64,000 nt of DNA from Phytohabitans aurantiacus (GTDB lineage Bacteria > Actinomycetota > Actinomycetes > Mycobacteriales > Micromonosporaceae): NCBI RefSeq assembly GCF_027923225.1, contig NZ_BSDI01000004.1, positions 249,528-313,527 of the forward strand, read 5' to 3'. Positions 8,550 to 20,338 of this stretch are shown here, in pieces. Below the pieces are notes generated by a model. The model did not search any database and was not told the DNA's origin. It saw only the letters and a list, made by a program, of their open reading frames with translations. How positions within the stretch are numbered: the first letter of the stretch is position 1; the number at the start of each line of letters is the position of its first letter. The translations under genes and the position numbers were made by a program.

Positions 8550-8656
8550 GTCAATGACGGTAGGCCGAGGTCGGGGCTTCGCGGTTCCGCCTGTCGGGTG
8601 GTTGGCACGAACAAGGGACTAGCGTTCCCAAACACGCTACGAGAGGCTGATTGCTC

Positions 8657-10678
8657 GTGGCTTCCCCCCTGGTCCGATGGCTCGCGACACTCGACGCCGG
8701 CGAGCTCGAAGCGATCCTCACCAGACGCCCCGACACGATGGCCGCACCGGCGGTCACGAGCCTCGCCGAGCTCGCCGGCCGGCTCCAGGACGGCGAGTCG
8801 GTCTCGGTCGCGATCGGCACGCTGCCCCGTCCGGCCCTCCAGCTCATCGAGGTCATGCAGGCGTTCGGGCCACCTGCGGTCGGCGCCGACCAGCTCGCCG
8901 CGGCGGTGGGGCGGGCGCCGGACGATCCCGAGCTCGCCGCGACCCTGCGGGTGCTGGCCCAGCGCGCTCTGATGTGGCCGGACGGCGACACCCTGCGGAT
9001 GGCGGGGCCGCTGTGGACGGCTTTCGAGTACCCGCTGAACCTCGGGGCGCCCGTCAAGCGGCTCCTGGAGGGGTACCCCATGAGCGAGCTGCACGAGGTC
9101 GCCATCGCACTCGGGTTGCCCGGTGGGCGTACAAGACAAAAGACCTGGACCGAGGTGTGCGCCGCGCTCGCTGACGGCGAGCGGGTGGCCGCTCTGGTCG
9201 CGTCGGCGCCCGACGGCGCGCGCGAGCTGCTGACGGCGATCGCGTGGCGCGGACCGCTCGTGGCGATGCCCGCCTACGACCGGCCGACGACCGGGCCGCT
9301 CGCGTGGGCGCTGCGCCACGGCCTGCTGTTCTCCGACGGCTGGCAGCACGCGCAGATGCCGGGCGAGGTGGGCATGGCGATACGCGGACCGGGCTGGCGC
9401 GCACCGTTCGAGCCGCAGCCGCCGACGGTGCGGCTGGCTCCGGCGCCGGCGGACGCCGTCGCGCGCGAGGCCGCCGCGGCGGCCAGCGCGGCGGTCGAGC
9501 AGGCCGCGGCGGTGTTCGGCGCGGCGCCCGTCGCGCTGCTCAAGTCGGGTGGCGTCGGCACCCGCGAGCTGCGGCGGCTGGCCAAGTCGGCCGGCTGCGG
9601 CGAGTCGCAGGTCCGGCTGTGGCTGGAGCTCGGGTACGCCGCCGGCCTCCTCGGGATGGCGGAGGCGCAGGTACTGCCGACCAACGCGTACGACACGTGG
9701 TGTGCCGCGAGCCCGGCGGCTCGTCTCCAGCCGCTGCTGCGCGCCTGGTCACTGCTGCCCGCCGCCCCGCTGGTGGCCGACGCCGGCCCGACACTCATGC
9801 GCGACGAGGTAGGGCTGGCCGCCTACGACCTGCGCCCGGCCCTGCTCGACGCGCTGGCCGACCTCCCCGACGGTCAGGGCGCGGGCGACGGTCTCGCCGA
9901 GATGCTGGGCTGGCGGTCGCCGCTGCTTGCCGACCCGGAGGAGCCCCTGCTGGACGCGCTGTGGGAGGAGGCGCGGCTGGTCGGCGCCGTCGCGCACGGC
10001 GCGCTGACGCCGCTCGGCCGAGCCCTGGTCGACGACGATCAGGCCGGCCTCGCCGGTGCCGCCGAGGAGCTGCTGCCGCCCGCGGTGTCCGAGGCGCTGT
10101 TTCAGAACGACCTCACCGCGGTGGTGCCCGGTGCGCCGGCCGCCGCGCTCGCCGACCTGCTCGACGACACCGCCACCCGGGAGTCGCGCGGTGGCGCCAT
10201 CACGTGGCGCTTCTCGGCCGCTTCGGTGCGCACCGCGCTGGACGCCGGCCGCACGCCCGAGGCGCTCGTCGACGCGCTGCGTTCGGTCGCGGTGGGCGGT
10301 GCGCTGCCGCAGGTGCTGGAGTACCTGGTGGCAGACGTCGGCCGGCAGCACGGGCGGCTGCGGGCGCGCGAGGTCAGCTGCGTGCTGTACGCCGACGACC
10401 CCGCGCTGGTGGCGGAGGTGGCCGGGGCACGGGCGCTGCGTCCGCTGGGGCTCACGGTGCTGGCCCCGACCGTCCTCACGAGCACCCGCCCGCTCGGGGA
10501 GACGCTCGCGGCGCTCCGGTCGGCCGGGTACGCGCCGATCGGCGAGGACGCGTCGGGAGCGGCTGCGATCGAGCGGCCCGCCCGGCGGCGTGCTCCCGCG
10601 CCGCGGCGCCGGCCATCACGGGCCGCGGCCTTGACAATCAAGCCCGCCGAGCTGGCCGCCCTGATCGCGGCGCCCTAG
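8657..10678 (+). CDS. Helicase-associated (XPB/Ssl2-like) domain protein, Rv0862c-like
   Basis: This 673-aa Ala/Leu-rich protein matches the actinobacterial family annotated as helicase C-terminal or XPB/Ssl2-like domain protein. No Walker A or DEAD motif is visible, so it is not itself a helicase. The recognisable domain lies at about 470-610 (ITWRFSAASVRTALDAG, VLEYLVADVGRQHGRLRARE, ARALRPLGLTVLAPTVL). The C-terminus is basic (ARRRAPAPRRRPSR) and could bind nucleic acid. I chose GTG 8657 with GAGAGG 10 bp upstream; TTG 8651 is also in frame. Its stop overlaps the stop of the convergent pruA by 3 bp. Confidence 0.8.
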   Translation: MASPLVRWLATLDAGELEAILTRRPDTMAAPAVTSLAELAGRLQDGESVSVAIGTLPRPALQLIEVMQAFGPPAVGADQLAAAVGRAPDDPELAATLRVLAQRALMWPDGDTLRMAGPLWTAFEYPLNLGAPVKRLLEGYPMSELHEVAIALGLPGGRTRQKTWTEVCAALADGERVAALVASAPDGARELLTAIAWRGPLVAMPAYDRPTTGPLAWALRHGLLFSDGWQHAQMPGEVGMAIRGPGWRAPFEPQPPTVRLAPAPADAVAREAAAAASAAVEQAAAVFGAAPVALLKSGGVGTRELRRLAKSAGCGESQVRLWLELGYAAGLLGMAEAQVLPTNAYDTWCAASPAARLQPLLRAWSLLPAAPLVADAGPTLMRDEVGLAAYDLRPALLDALADLPDGQGAGDGLAEMLGWRSPLLADPEEPLLDALWEEARLVGAVAHGALTPLGRALVDDDQAGLAGAAEELLPPAVSEALFQNDLTAVVPGAPAAALADLLDDTATRESRGGAITWRFSAASVRTALDAGRTPEALVDALRSVAVGGALPQVLEYLVADVGRQHGRLRAREVSCVLYADDPALVAEVAGARALRPLGLTVLAPTVLTSTRPLGETLAALRSAGYAPIGEDASGAAAIERPARRRAPAPRRRPSRAAALTIKPAELAALIAAP

Positions 10679-12303
10679 CCCATGTGGGGGTAGGTGTGGT
10701 CGGTCGGCGGGACGAACGTCTCCTTGATGGTGCGCGGCGACGTCCAGCGGACCAGGTTGTGCCAGGAGCCGGCCTTGTCGTTGGTGCCGCTCGCCCTGGC
10801 GCCGCCGAACGGCTGCTGCCCGACCACCGCGCCGGTCGGCTTGTCGTTGACGTAGAAGTTGCCGGCGGCGTACCGGAGCGCCTGCGACGCCCAGTCGACG
10901 ACCCGGCGGTCGGTCGCGAAGACCGCACCGGTCAACGCGTACGGCGCGGCCCGCTCCGCCTGCGCCACCACGTCTTCGAAGCGCGCGTCGTCGTACACGT
11001 GCACACCGAGGATCGGTCCAAAGTACTCAGTCGTGAAGACCTCGTGCTCCGGGTCCTCGCACTGCACCACGGTCGGGCGCACGAAGTATCCCTCGCTGTC
11101 GTCGGCGGTGCCGCCGGCGATCACGGTGCACGAGTCGGCGTTCTTGATGCGGTCGAGCGCGGCGGCGTGCTTGGCGAACGCCCGCGCGTCGATGACCGCG
11201 CCACCGAAGTTGGTGAAGTCGGTGACGTCGCCGTAGGCGAGGGAGTCGGCGACCGCCGCCAGCTTGTCGCGCACCCCGGCGTCCCAGAGCGAGCGCGGCA
11301 CGTACGCCCGCGAGGCGGCCGAGCACTTCTGGCCCTGGTACTCGAACGCACCCCGCACGAGCGCGGTCACGAGCGCGTCCGGCTCGGCGCTGGCGTGCGC
11401 CACGACGAAGTCCTTGCCGCCCGTCTCGCCGACCAGCCGCGGGTACGTCCGGTAGTCCGCGATGCGCTGCCCGACGGCCTGCCACAGCGTCTGGAACGTC
11501 TTGGTGGAACCGGTGAAGTGGATGCCCGCCAGGTCGGGGTCGACCAGCGCCACCTCGGAGACCGCGAGCCCGTCGCCCGTGACCATGTTGATGACACCGG
11601 GCGGCAGGCCGGCCGCCTCGAAGAGCCGCATCGTGAAGTGCGCCGAGAACTGTTGGGTCGGCGACGGCTTCCACACCACCGTGTTACCCATCAGGGCCGG
11701 CGCGGCGGGCAGGTTGGCGGCGATCGCGGTGAAGTTGAACGGGGTGACCGCGTAGACGAAACCCTCCAACGGCCGGTGGTCGAAGCGGTTCCACATGCCC
11801 GGCGATGACACGGGCTGCTCGGCGAGGAGCTTGTGTCCGAAGTAGACATTGAAGCGCAGGAAGTCGATCAGCTCGCAGGCGGCGTCGATCTCGGCCTGGT
11901 ACACCGTTTTCGACTGGCCGAGCATCGTGGCGCCGTTGAGAGTGTCGCGCCACGGGCCAGCGAGCAGATCGGCGGCGCGGAGGAAGACGGCGGCACGGTC
12001 CTCGTAGGACAACGCGCGCCACATCGGAGCGGCTTTCTTCGCGGCGGCCACCGCCGCGGCCGCGTCGGACGTCGTCGCGTTGTGCGTGACGCCGAGCACG
12101 TGCTGGTGCCGATGCGGCTGCACCACGTCGATCGGGGCGCCGCCAGCCATCCGCTGCTCGCCGTCGATGGTCATGGTCAGGTCGAGCCGGTCGGCGGCCA
12201 GCTCGGTCAGACGGCCCTGCAGGCTTTCACGCTCGGCACTGCCCGGTGTGTAGTTTCGGACCGGCTCGTTGCGCGGCGGGGGTACGGCGGAAACGGCGTC
12301 CAT
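10675..12303 (-). CDS. pruA: L-glutamate gamma-semialdehyde (1-pyrroline-5-carboxylate) dehydrogenase
   Basis: This NAD-dependent enzyme oxidises glutamate semialdehyde/P5C to glutamate, the second step of proline catabolism. The 542-aa length and the motifs VTPFNFTAIAANLP, HFTGSTKTFQ, VGETGGKDFVVAHA (general-base Glu) and YQGQKCSAASRAYVP (catalytic Cys) identify the stand-alone PruA type. The ATG at 12303 follows CAGGAG with good spacing. No proline dehydrogenase gene (putB) is adjacent, so the two steps are unlinked or putB lies elsewhere. Confidence 0.95.
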   Translation of the reverse strand: MDAVSAVPPPRNEPVRNYTPGSAERESLQGRLTELAADRLDLTMTIDGEQRMAGGAPIDVVQPHRHQHVLGVTHNATTSDAAAAVAAAKKAAPMWRALSYEDRAAVFLRAADLLAGPWRDTLNGATMLGQSKTVYQAEIDAACELIDFLRFNVYFGHKLLAEQPVSSPGMWNRFDHRPLEGFVYAVTPFNFTAIAANLPAAPALMGNTVVWKPSPTQQFSAHFTMRLFEAAGLPPGVINMVTGDGLAVSEVALVDPDLAGIHFTGSTKTFQTLWQAVGQRIADYRTYPRLVGETGGKDFVVAHASAEPDALVTALVRGAFEYQGQKCSAASRAYVPRSLWDAGVRDKLAAVADSLAYGDVTDFTNFGGAVIDARAFAKHAAALDRIKNADSCTVIAGGTADDSEGYFVRPTVVQCEDPEHEVFTTEYFGPILGVHVYDDARFEDVVAQAERAAPYALTGAVFATDRRVVDWASQALRYAAGNFYVNDKPTGAVVGQQPFGGARASGTNDKAGSWHNLVRWTSPRTIKETFVPPTDHTYPHMG

Positions 12304-12386
12304 CTGCGGCTCCTGTAGGAACTTGATCTCTACTGCGTAGGCGGTAGCCTCGCATGCCATCCTCGCACGCGGCGTACCCTGGGGCG

Positions 12387-13298
12387 GTGCGTGCCGAGCC
12401 TTCCCCCACCCCCGTCCGGCCCGCCTCGCCGCCGGCTCCGTCGGAAGAAGCCGCGCCCGGGGCGCCGGTACTGGCGGTGCTGGCGCTGGTGTGGCTCGCC
12501 GCGATGATGTGGTCGGCGCATCGCGTCATCGTCAGCGGCGAGGGCACCCTGGCGATCACGTCGGCCGCCCTGGCACTGCCGAGCGTGATCTCGGCCGGCA
12601 TCGTGGCCGGTGCGGGGGTCAGCTTGGCGGTCGCCCATCTGCTGCGGCGGGGCGGCACCGTCCGGTTCGTCGCGGCGCTCGGCGCTGGCCTGCTCACCGG
12701 GCTGGGCGCGGCGCTGGCCGTGGTGTCCAGCTACGGCGGGGGCGAGGCCAGCGCCATCCTCGCCGGCACGGTCGCGGCGGCGATCACCGTCGGCGGCGCG
12801 GTCGCCGGAGTACGGGCGCGCTCGGTGGTCGGCGCGGTGGTCACCGCCGGCCTCGTCGTCTTCGCCGTCGGGCTGGTGCTCGACAACTTCAAAGACAACC
12901 TGATCTCGCTCTATGGGGCCGGTGACGACGCCTCGTCGCGGCTGAGCGCCGCCGGCTGGGCCGCGCTGACCATCGCGGTGATCAGCGGCGTCGTGGCCGG
13001 CCTGGTGGCGTACTTCTACCTTCGCTGGACCCGGCGACGGGCGGGGGCGCAGGCGCTGCGCTGGCCCGCGTACGCGATCGCCGGGGCCGGTCCCGGGCTC
13101 GCGCTGATGGTCGCCGAGGTGATCGTCCGGACCCTCGGCAGCCGGGTGCTGTCGCTCGCCGGCGAGGTGAGCGAGGCCGACGGCACGGTCCAGCGGATGC
13201 TCGACGAGTCGCGGGTGAACTACGCGCTCGTCGTGCTCTTCGTGGGGGCGATCTCGGCGATCGTCGCGTTCGGCCGGTCGCTGCCCTCCGCTAAGTAA
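12387..13298 (+). CDS. Multipass membrane protein of unknown function
   Basis: The 303-aa product has a short Pro-rich N-terminus (VRAEPSPTPVRPASPPAP) and about seven hydrophobic segments (residues ~28-50, 60-85, 95-115, 125-145, 155-175, 200-225 and 275-300). I see no transporter or enzyme motif. GTG 12387 is preferred because TACCCT (12375-12380) lies 6 bp upstream as a leaderless -10; an ATG at 12354 is also in frame. It diverges from pruA, and its stop overlaps the convergent DUF6912-like gene by 8 bp. Confidence 0.75.
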   Translation: MRAEPSPTPVRPASPPAPSEEAAPGAPVLAVLALVWLAAMMWSAHRVIVSGEGTLAITSAALALPSVISAGIVAGAGVSLAVAHLLRRGGTVRFVAALGAGLLTGLGAALAVVSSYGGGEASAILAGTVAAAITVGGAVAGVRARSVVGAVVTAGLVVFAVGLVLDNFKDNLISLYGAGDDASSRLSAAGWAALTIAVISGVVAGLVAYFYLRWTRRRAGAQALRWPAYAIAGAGPGLALMVAEVIVRTLGSRVLSLAGEVSEADGTVQRMLDESRVNYALVVLFVGAISAIVAFGRSLPSAK

Positions 13299-13791
13299 GG
13301 GTGTCGAGCTCGCTCACGTCGTACCACTCCAGCTCGTGGTCTTCGGCGCCGTCGACCGTGAACTGGGCATCCGGGTCACCCGCCAGCGCCTCTTCGACCA
13401 CACCGACAGCGGCTGCCACGTCGTCGGCCGCGCCGGCACTGTCGACGTGGATCGCGGCCACCGAGCGCAGCTCGATCGGGGCGGTGACGCGTACGGCGCT
13501 GGAGCCCAGCTCCCCGTCTTCCCGGTGCACCAGGGCAGCCGGCACGTCGGCGGAGACCACGACGCGACGCCGGGGCGCGTCCAGGTCGTGCCGGAGCAGG
13601 CGCAAAGCTCCCTGTGCGGCGCGGGTGAACGCGACGTACTCCAACTCCTCCTCGTCACCCTCGGCGTACCACTCGCGGAGCGCTGGCGTGACCGCGTGCC
13701 CCTCGACAGCGCCGAGCTGCCCCGAGGCGCGCAGCGCCGCGAGCATGGGCACGGTGGCCGGCACGTACACCCGGATGAGCTGATCTGGCAC
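13291..13791 (-). CDS. DUF6912-like small cytoplasmic protein
   Basis: This 166-aa acidic protein begins MPDQLIRVYVPATVPMLAAL and contains EWYAEGDEEELEYVAFTRAA. It resembles a conserved actinobacterial family (DUF6912) of unknown function. There is no signal peptide, membrane segment or known catalytic motif. It overlaps the end of the convergent membrane protein gene by 8 bp. Confidence 0.7.
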   Translation of the reverse strand: MPDQLIRVYVPATVPMLAALRASGQLGAVEGHAVTPALREWYAEGDEEELEYVAFTRAAQGALRLLRHDLDAPRRRVVVSADVPAALVHREDGELGSSAVRVTAPIELRSVAAIHVDSAGAADDVAAAVGVVEEALAGDPDAQFTVDGAEDHELEWYDVSELDTLT

Positions 13792-13881
13792 GCCCCAGTT
13801 CCTACACCCTTCTGGTGATCAACCGTCGACCGGGGCCGGTCACCCGCTGGATCCTGGCGCAATCGATGGCAAACTGAAGCA

Positions 13882-14097
13882 GTGACCCCCCGCTTCCTGC
13901 TGTTGTCGGACGTCGCAGCCGAGCTGAACGTCACCGACTCGCAGGTCTATCACATGGTCCGCAGCGGAGAGCTGCCCGCGATCAAGATCGGTGGCCGGGG
14001 CCAGTGGCGCGTCGAGCGCGCCAAGCTGGAGGAGTACATCCAGCGCAAGTACGACGAGACGGCTGAATGGGTGCGCGGGAACCCGCTCGTCGACTGA
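13882..14097 (+). CDS. Small BldC-like helix-turn-helix protein
   Basis: This 71-aa MerR/excisionase-type winged helix reads LLLSDVAAELNVTDSQVYHM followed by SGELPAIKIGGRGQWRVER, the fold of BldC-like DNA-binding proteins. It lacks an effector domain. The GTG start at 13882 has CAAACT 6 bp upstream, which could be a leaderless -10. Closely similar small HTH genes are widespread in actinobacteria; a developmental or general regulatory role is inference. Confidence 0.9.
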   Translation: MTPRFLLLSDVAAELNVTDSQVYHMVRSGELPAIKIGGRGQWRVERAKLEEYIQRKYDETAEWVRGNPLVD

Positions 14098-14194
14098 TTA
14101 GCGCCCAATTTCCGTGTAACACATTGACGGGCGCCACATTGCGGTCTTACAACGGAGGCTATCGAAGGCAATCGTAGGCAAACGCAAGATCGGG

Positions 14195-14803
14195 GTGAGT
14201 TGCTTGATCGCCACGACCCGTCCGCCCATCCGGCTGCGCCCCGTTCCCGCGCTCGACCCGCCGTTCGAAGACGAGATCGGCCATGAGCCCTGGCACGCCC
14301 AGCTCGCGCTCCAGTTCGACATCACGGGCCGCCAGCGGGCAGCGCGGCCCCCGGTGCTCGTCCCGGGCACCGGAGCAGCCGCGGCGGCCGCCTCCGCCCT
14401 CGACACCGCGGCGACCGAGACGCCGGTGCCGGTCGCGTCGGCCACGCCCGAGGCGAGGCAGGCCACGAAGCGGTTCCTCGACATGAGCTTGGAGATCCTC
14501 AACGGCTACCGGCCGACGGGCCACATCCGGTCGCTGACCGTTCCCGGCTGTGCCGAGGCCGTCATCGCGCAGTTCGCCGCCGGCCTCGACAAGGCCGCCG
14601 CCCTGCGCGGCGGCCAGCCACCACACGTCACCAAGCGCCCGAGCGCCTTCGTCCGGGCCCGCCGCCTGCACATCTGCGAGCCGTGCCCGGGCGTGGTCGA
14701 GGCGGCCGCCGCCCTCGGCCTGGCCGGCCGCACGTGGGCGATGGCTTTCCGGTTGGAACGGCGGCGCGGCACGTGGCTCTGCACCGCCGTTCGCACGGTG
14801 TGA
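14195..14803 (+). CDS. Rv3235-like protein
   Basis: The 202-aa protein begins MSCLIATTRPPIRLRPVPAL. It has a low-complexity Ala/Pro middle and a conserved C-terminal domain (~90-200) with RRLHICEPCPGVVEAAAAL, FRLERRRGTWLCTAVRTV and similar motifs. It matches the family represented by mycobacterial Rv3235, which also lies close to secA, so synteny supports the call. No function is known; the compact domain looks like a small protein-binding fold. Repeat copy B separates it from secA. Confidence 0.8.
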   Translation: MSCLIATTRPPIRLRPVPALDPPFEDEIGHEPWHAQLALQFDITGRQRAARPPVLVPGTGAAAAAASALDTAATETPVPVASATPEARQATKRFLDMSLEILNGYRPTGHIRSLTVPGCAEAVIAQFAAGLDKAAALRGGQPPHVTKRPSAFVRARRLHICEPCPGVVEAAAALGLAGRTWAMAFRLERRRGTWLCTAVRTV

Positions 14804-14826
14804 CTTACCCCGGGGCTGTGCTGGTT

Positions 14827-14940
14827 GGCGCTCGCTCCGCTCACGCGGGCCCCGGGGTCCTTGGAGGCGGTGCCTTCCCTCGCGCCGCGCACCGACTGCG
14901 TCGGCGCGTCGCTCAGTCCAGGCACCACCGACCCCGGGGC
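14827..14940. repeat. Interspersed structured repeat, copy B (between the Rv3235-like gene and secA)
   Basis: This is the second copy of the element at 3476-3588. Perfect 11-base arms (GCCCCGGGGTC near 14849 and GACCCCGGGGC at 14930-14940) enclose a hairpin (GCGCACCGAC, loop TGC, GTCGGCGCGT, about 14887-14909). A direct repeat ACCCCGGGGC occurs at 14807-14816 and again at 14931-14940. Placed between convergent genes, it may also act as a terminator. Confidence 0.85.
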
Positions 14941-14979
14941 GCTCACCTGCGCAGGTGGCGGTGTGCGCCCCGGTTTCCG

Positions 14980-17841
<2,862 letters not shown>

Positions 17842-18068
17842 GGGTCAACGCTCCCCTTGGACAGTCTGCCGAACCATCGTAGGCGCACCGTGAGGGAAAC
17901 TGTCAGCCGCGCCTCCGCCCGACCGTGCCGAAGCGGACATTTCACCTGGGGCGAGCACCGAAACAGGTTACGCCAGTCGCGAACGATCCGGCACCATTAC
18001 CCAGTGAGCCTAAAGCGGAATCCAGGTCAGGCACCGACGTGGGCAGCCACGGCTCCTAGCAGGATCCG

Positions 18069-19199
18069 ATGGTGACCGGCCAAGAGATCACGGCGCCCGG
18101 TCTCGTGCTCCGGCAATGGCGAGCCGACGACGCGGACGCGGTTTACCAGGCCTGCCAGGACCCAGACATCCAGCTCTGGACCCGCGTACCGTCGCCGTAC
18201 GAGCGCGAACACGCCCGGTACTTCGTCAGCGAGCTCGCCCCGTCGGCATGGGCCAACGGCACCGGCGCGCCGTTCGCGGTGACCGATGCGAGCACCGGCG
18301 AGTTGCTCGGCTCCTGCGGGCTGGTATCGATCGAACACCAGTTGGCCTCGGCCGAGGTCGGCTACTGGACGGCGCCGTGGGCACGCGGTCGGGGCGTGGC
18401 GGTCGGTGCGACCCGCGCGGTCTGCCGGTGGGCGTTCGAGTCGCTCGACATGCGCCGCGTGCTCTGGCAGGCGGCGGTGGGCAACCACGCGTCCCGCCTG
18501 GTCGCCCTGCGGGCCGGATTCCGGCTGGAGGGCGAGCTGCGCCTGGCCGACGGCAACCCGCTGGGCGGCCACGCCGGCTGGGTGGGCTCGCTGATGCCGG
18601 GCGACCCGGTCGAGGTGGAGGTCGGCGGGCTGACCGCCCGCCGGGCCAAGGTGTTCGGTGGCCCCCAGCCGGCTCTGCCGGCGAAGGGGGCGACGCTTCG
18701 CCGGCCCGACGAGCGCGACATCGACGCGATGGTCGCCGCGTGCTCCGATCCGGACGCGGTGCGCTACACCGGCGTCCCGGACCCGTACGAGCGAGGGGAC
18801 GCGGAGGAGTTCGCGTGCCGGCTCGCCCCGCTCAGCTGGGCGCGTGGCGCGGGTGCGATCTTCGCGATCAGGGATACGGCCGACGCCTGGGTGGGCAACA
18901 TCGACGTACGGATCTCCGCCGACGACCCGCTGGTCGGCGAGGTGGGATTCCTCGTCGCTCCCGAGGCTCGCGGCCGCGGTTACGCCACGGCGGCGCTGCG
19001 CGCGGTGTGCGAGTGGGCGTTCGCCGACCTCGGGCTCGCCCGCGTGAAGTGGCGCGCCCAGGTCGGCAACGTGGCGTCGCGGCGGGTCGCGGAGAAGGCC
19101 GGGTTCACGATGGAGGGCCTGCTCCGCGGCGACATCGTCCAACGCGGCCAGCGCCGCGACGCGTGGATCGCCGGCCTGATCCCGGGGGATCCCCTGTGA
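18069..19199 (+). CDS. Double GNAT acetyltransferase (RimJ/RimL-like)
   Basis: The 376-aa protein contains two complete GNAT domains, ~8-175 and ~205-376. The acetyl-CoA-binding segments read WTAPWARGRGVAVGATRAVC and APEARGRGYATAALRAV (R/Q-x-x-G-x-G/A type). Both resemble the RimJ/RimL N-acetyltransferase subfamily (VGNHASRLVALRAGFRLEGE, VGNVASRRVAEKAGFTMEG). The substrates are unknown. The ATG at 18069 is used, with GTG 18072 as an alternative. Its stop overlaps the start of the next double-GNAT gene (GTGA). Confidence 0.9.
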   Translation: MVTGQEITAPGLVLRQWRADDADAVYQACQDPDIQLWTRVPSPYEREHARYFVSELAPSAWANGTGAPFAVTDASTGELLGSCGLVSIEHQLASAEVGYWTAPWARGRGVAVGATRAVCRWAFESLDMRRVLWQAAVGNHASRLVALRAGFRLEGELRLADGNPLGGHAGWVGSLMPGDPVEVEVGGLTARRAKVFGGPQPALPAKGATLRRPDERDIDAMVAACSDPDAVRYTGVPDPYERGDAEEFACRLAPLSWARGAGAIFAIRDTADAWVGNIDVRISADDPLVGEVGFLVAPEARGRGYATAALRAVCEWAFADLGLARVKWRAQVGNVASRRVAEKAGFTMEGLLRGDIVQRGQRRDAWIAGLIPGDPL

Positions 19200-20338
19200 C
19201 AGGCGCGGCGCCGGTACACGGCGATGGCGTGCTGCTGCGCCGGTTCACCGATGCCGACATCGACGACCTGGTGGCCGGCTGCAACGACCCGCTGACCGCG
19301 CGGTTCATGCCGGGCCTCCCCCAGCCCTACAGTGCCGCCGACGCGCTCTGGTGGATCAGCCAGGGTGCGCCGGCGGCGTGGGCGTCGGGCGGCGCGGCGT
19401 TCGCGGTCGCCGATCCGGCCACCGGCCGTCTCATCGGTGGTGCCGGTCTCGGCCGGCTGGTGCCGGAACGGACCCAGGGCGAGATCGGGTACTGGGTGGC
19501 GCCGTGGGCGCGCCGCCGCGGGGTCGCCACCGCCGCCGCGACCGCGCTCACGCGCTGGGCGTTCGCCCGCGGCTTCGGGCGGCTGGAGCTGCTGACCGAC
19601 CTCGCCAACGCGCCGAGCCAGCGGGTCGCCCTTGCCGCCGGGTTCCAGCGCGAGGGGGTACGCCGGGGAGCCGCCCTGCGGCGCGACGGCCACCGCGACG
19701 ACCTCGTGGTCTGGAGCCGGCTGGCCAATGACCCGCCGGGCCAGGTCCCGCGCCTGCTGCCCGACCCGCCGGCGAGCGGGCTCTCGGACGGGGTGGTCAC
19801 GCTGCGGCCCCTCGGACCGGGCGACGGCGAGTTCCTGCACACGTTGCTGGCCACACCGGACGTGACGGCCACCAGCCTGCCGCCCATCGCACCGGACCGC
19901 GGCGAGACGGAGCTGCGGTGCGCCCGCGCCGAGGGACGCTGGCTCGCCGGTGAGCGGGCCGACTTCGTGATCGTCCACGCGCCGGCCGGCGCCGCGACCG
20001 GAAACATCGGCCTGTACTACGACGAGCCGCGCAGCGGTCAGGCGGTGATCGGATACGCGATGCTGGCGCCTTGGCGCGGGCGCGGACTTCCCACGCGCGC
20101 CGTGCGGCTGCTGGCCGGGTGGGCGTTCGCCGAGGCGGGGATCGACCGCCTCACCGCCGGCACGCGACCGGGAAACGTCGCGTCTCAGCGGGTGCTGGAG
20201 AAGGCCGGGTTCCGCCGCGAGGGGTATCTGCGCGGCCGGCTGCCGGGCCTCCCCGGCACCCGCGTCGACGACGTGGCCTACGGCCTGCTGGCCGCGGACC
20301 TCGCGTTGGTTCAGACAGCGAGCGAGAGGATGCCGTAG
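19196..20338 (+). CDS. Second double GNAT acetyltransferase
   Basis: This 380-aa protein is translationally coupled to the previous gene. It also has two GNAT domains, ~8-175 and ~195-370, with VAPWARRRGVATAAATALT and LAPWRGRGLPTRAVRLLAG. With its neighbour it makes four RimJ/RimL-like domains in a row, probably from repeated internal and gene duplication. The N-terminal domain starts VTGAAPVHGDGVLLRRFTDA at GTG 19196. The last 28 bp overlap the convergent hpf gene. Confidence 0.88.
   Translation: MTGAAPVHGDGVLLRRFTDADIDDLVAGCNDPLTARFMPGLPQPYSAADALWWISQGAPAAWASGGAAFAVADPATGRLIGGAGLGRLVPERTQGEIGYWVAPWARRRGVATAAATALTRWAFARGFGRLELLTDLANAPSQRVALAAGFQREGVRRGAALRRDGHRDDLVVWSRLANDPPGQVPRLLPDPPASGLSDGVVTLRPLGPGDGEFLHTLLATPDVTATSLPPIAPDRGETELRCARAEGRWLAGERADFVIVHAPAGAATGNIGLYYDEPRSGQAVIGYAMLAPWRGRGLPTRAVRLLAGWAFAEAGIDRLTAGTRPGNVASQRVLEKAGFRREGYLRGRLPGLPGTRVDDVAYGLLAADLALVQTASERMP

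Noticed and set aside
14506..14946. Minus-strand open frame containing the repeat-encoded GLSDAPTQSVRGAREG
   Set aside because: It is antisense to the Rv3235-like gene, and the resemblance to the M23 protein comes only from the shared DNA repeat.
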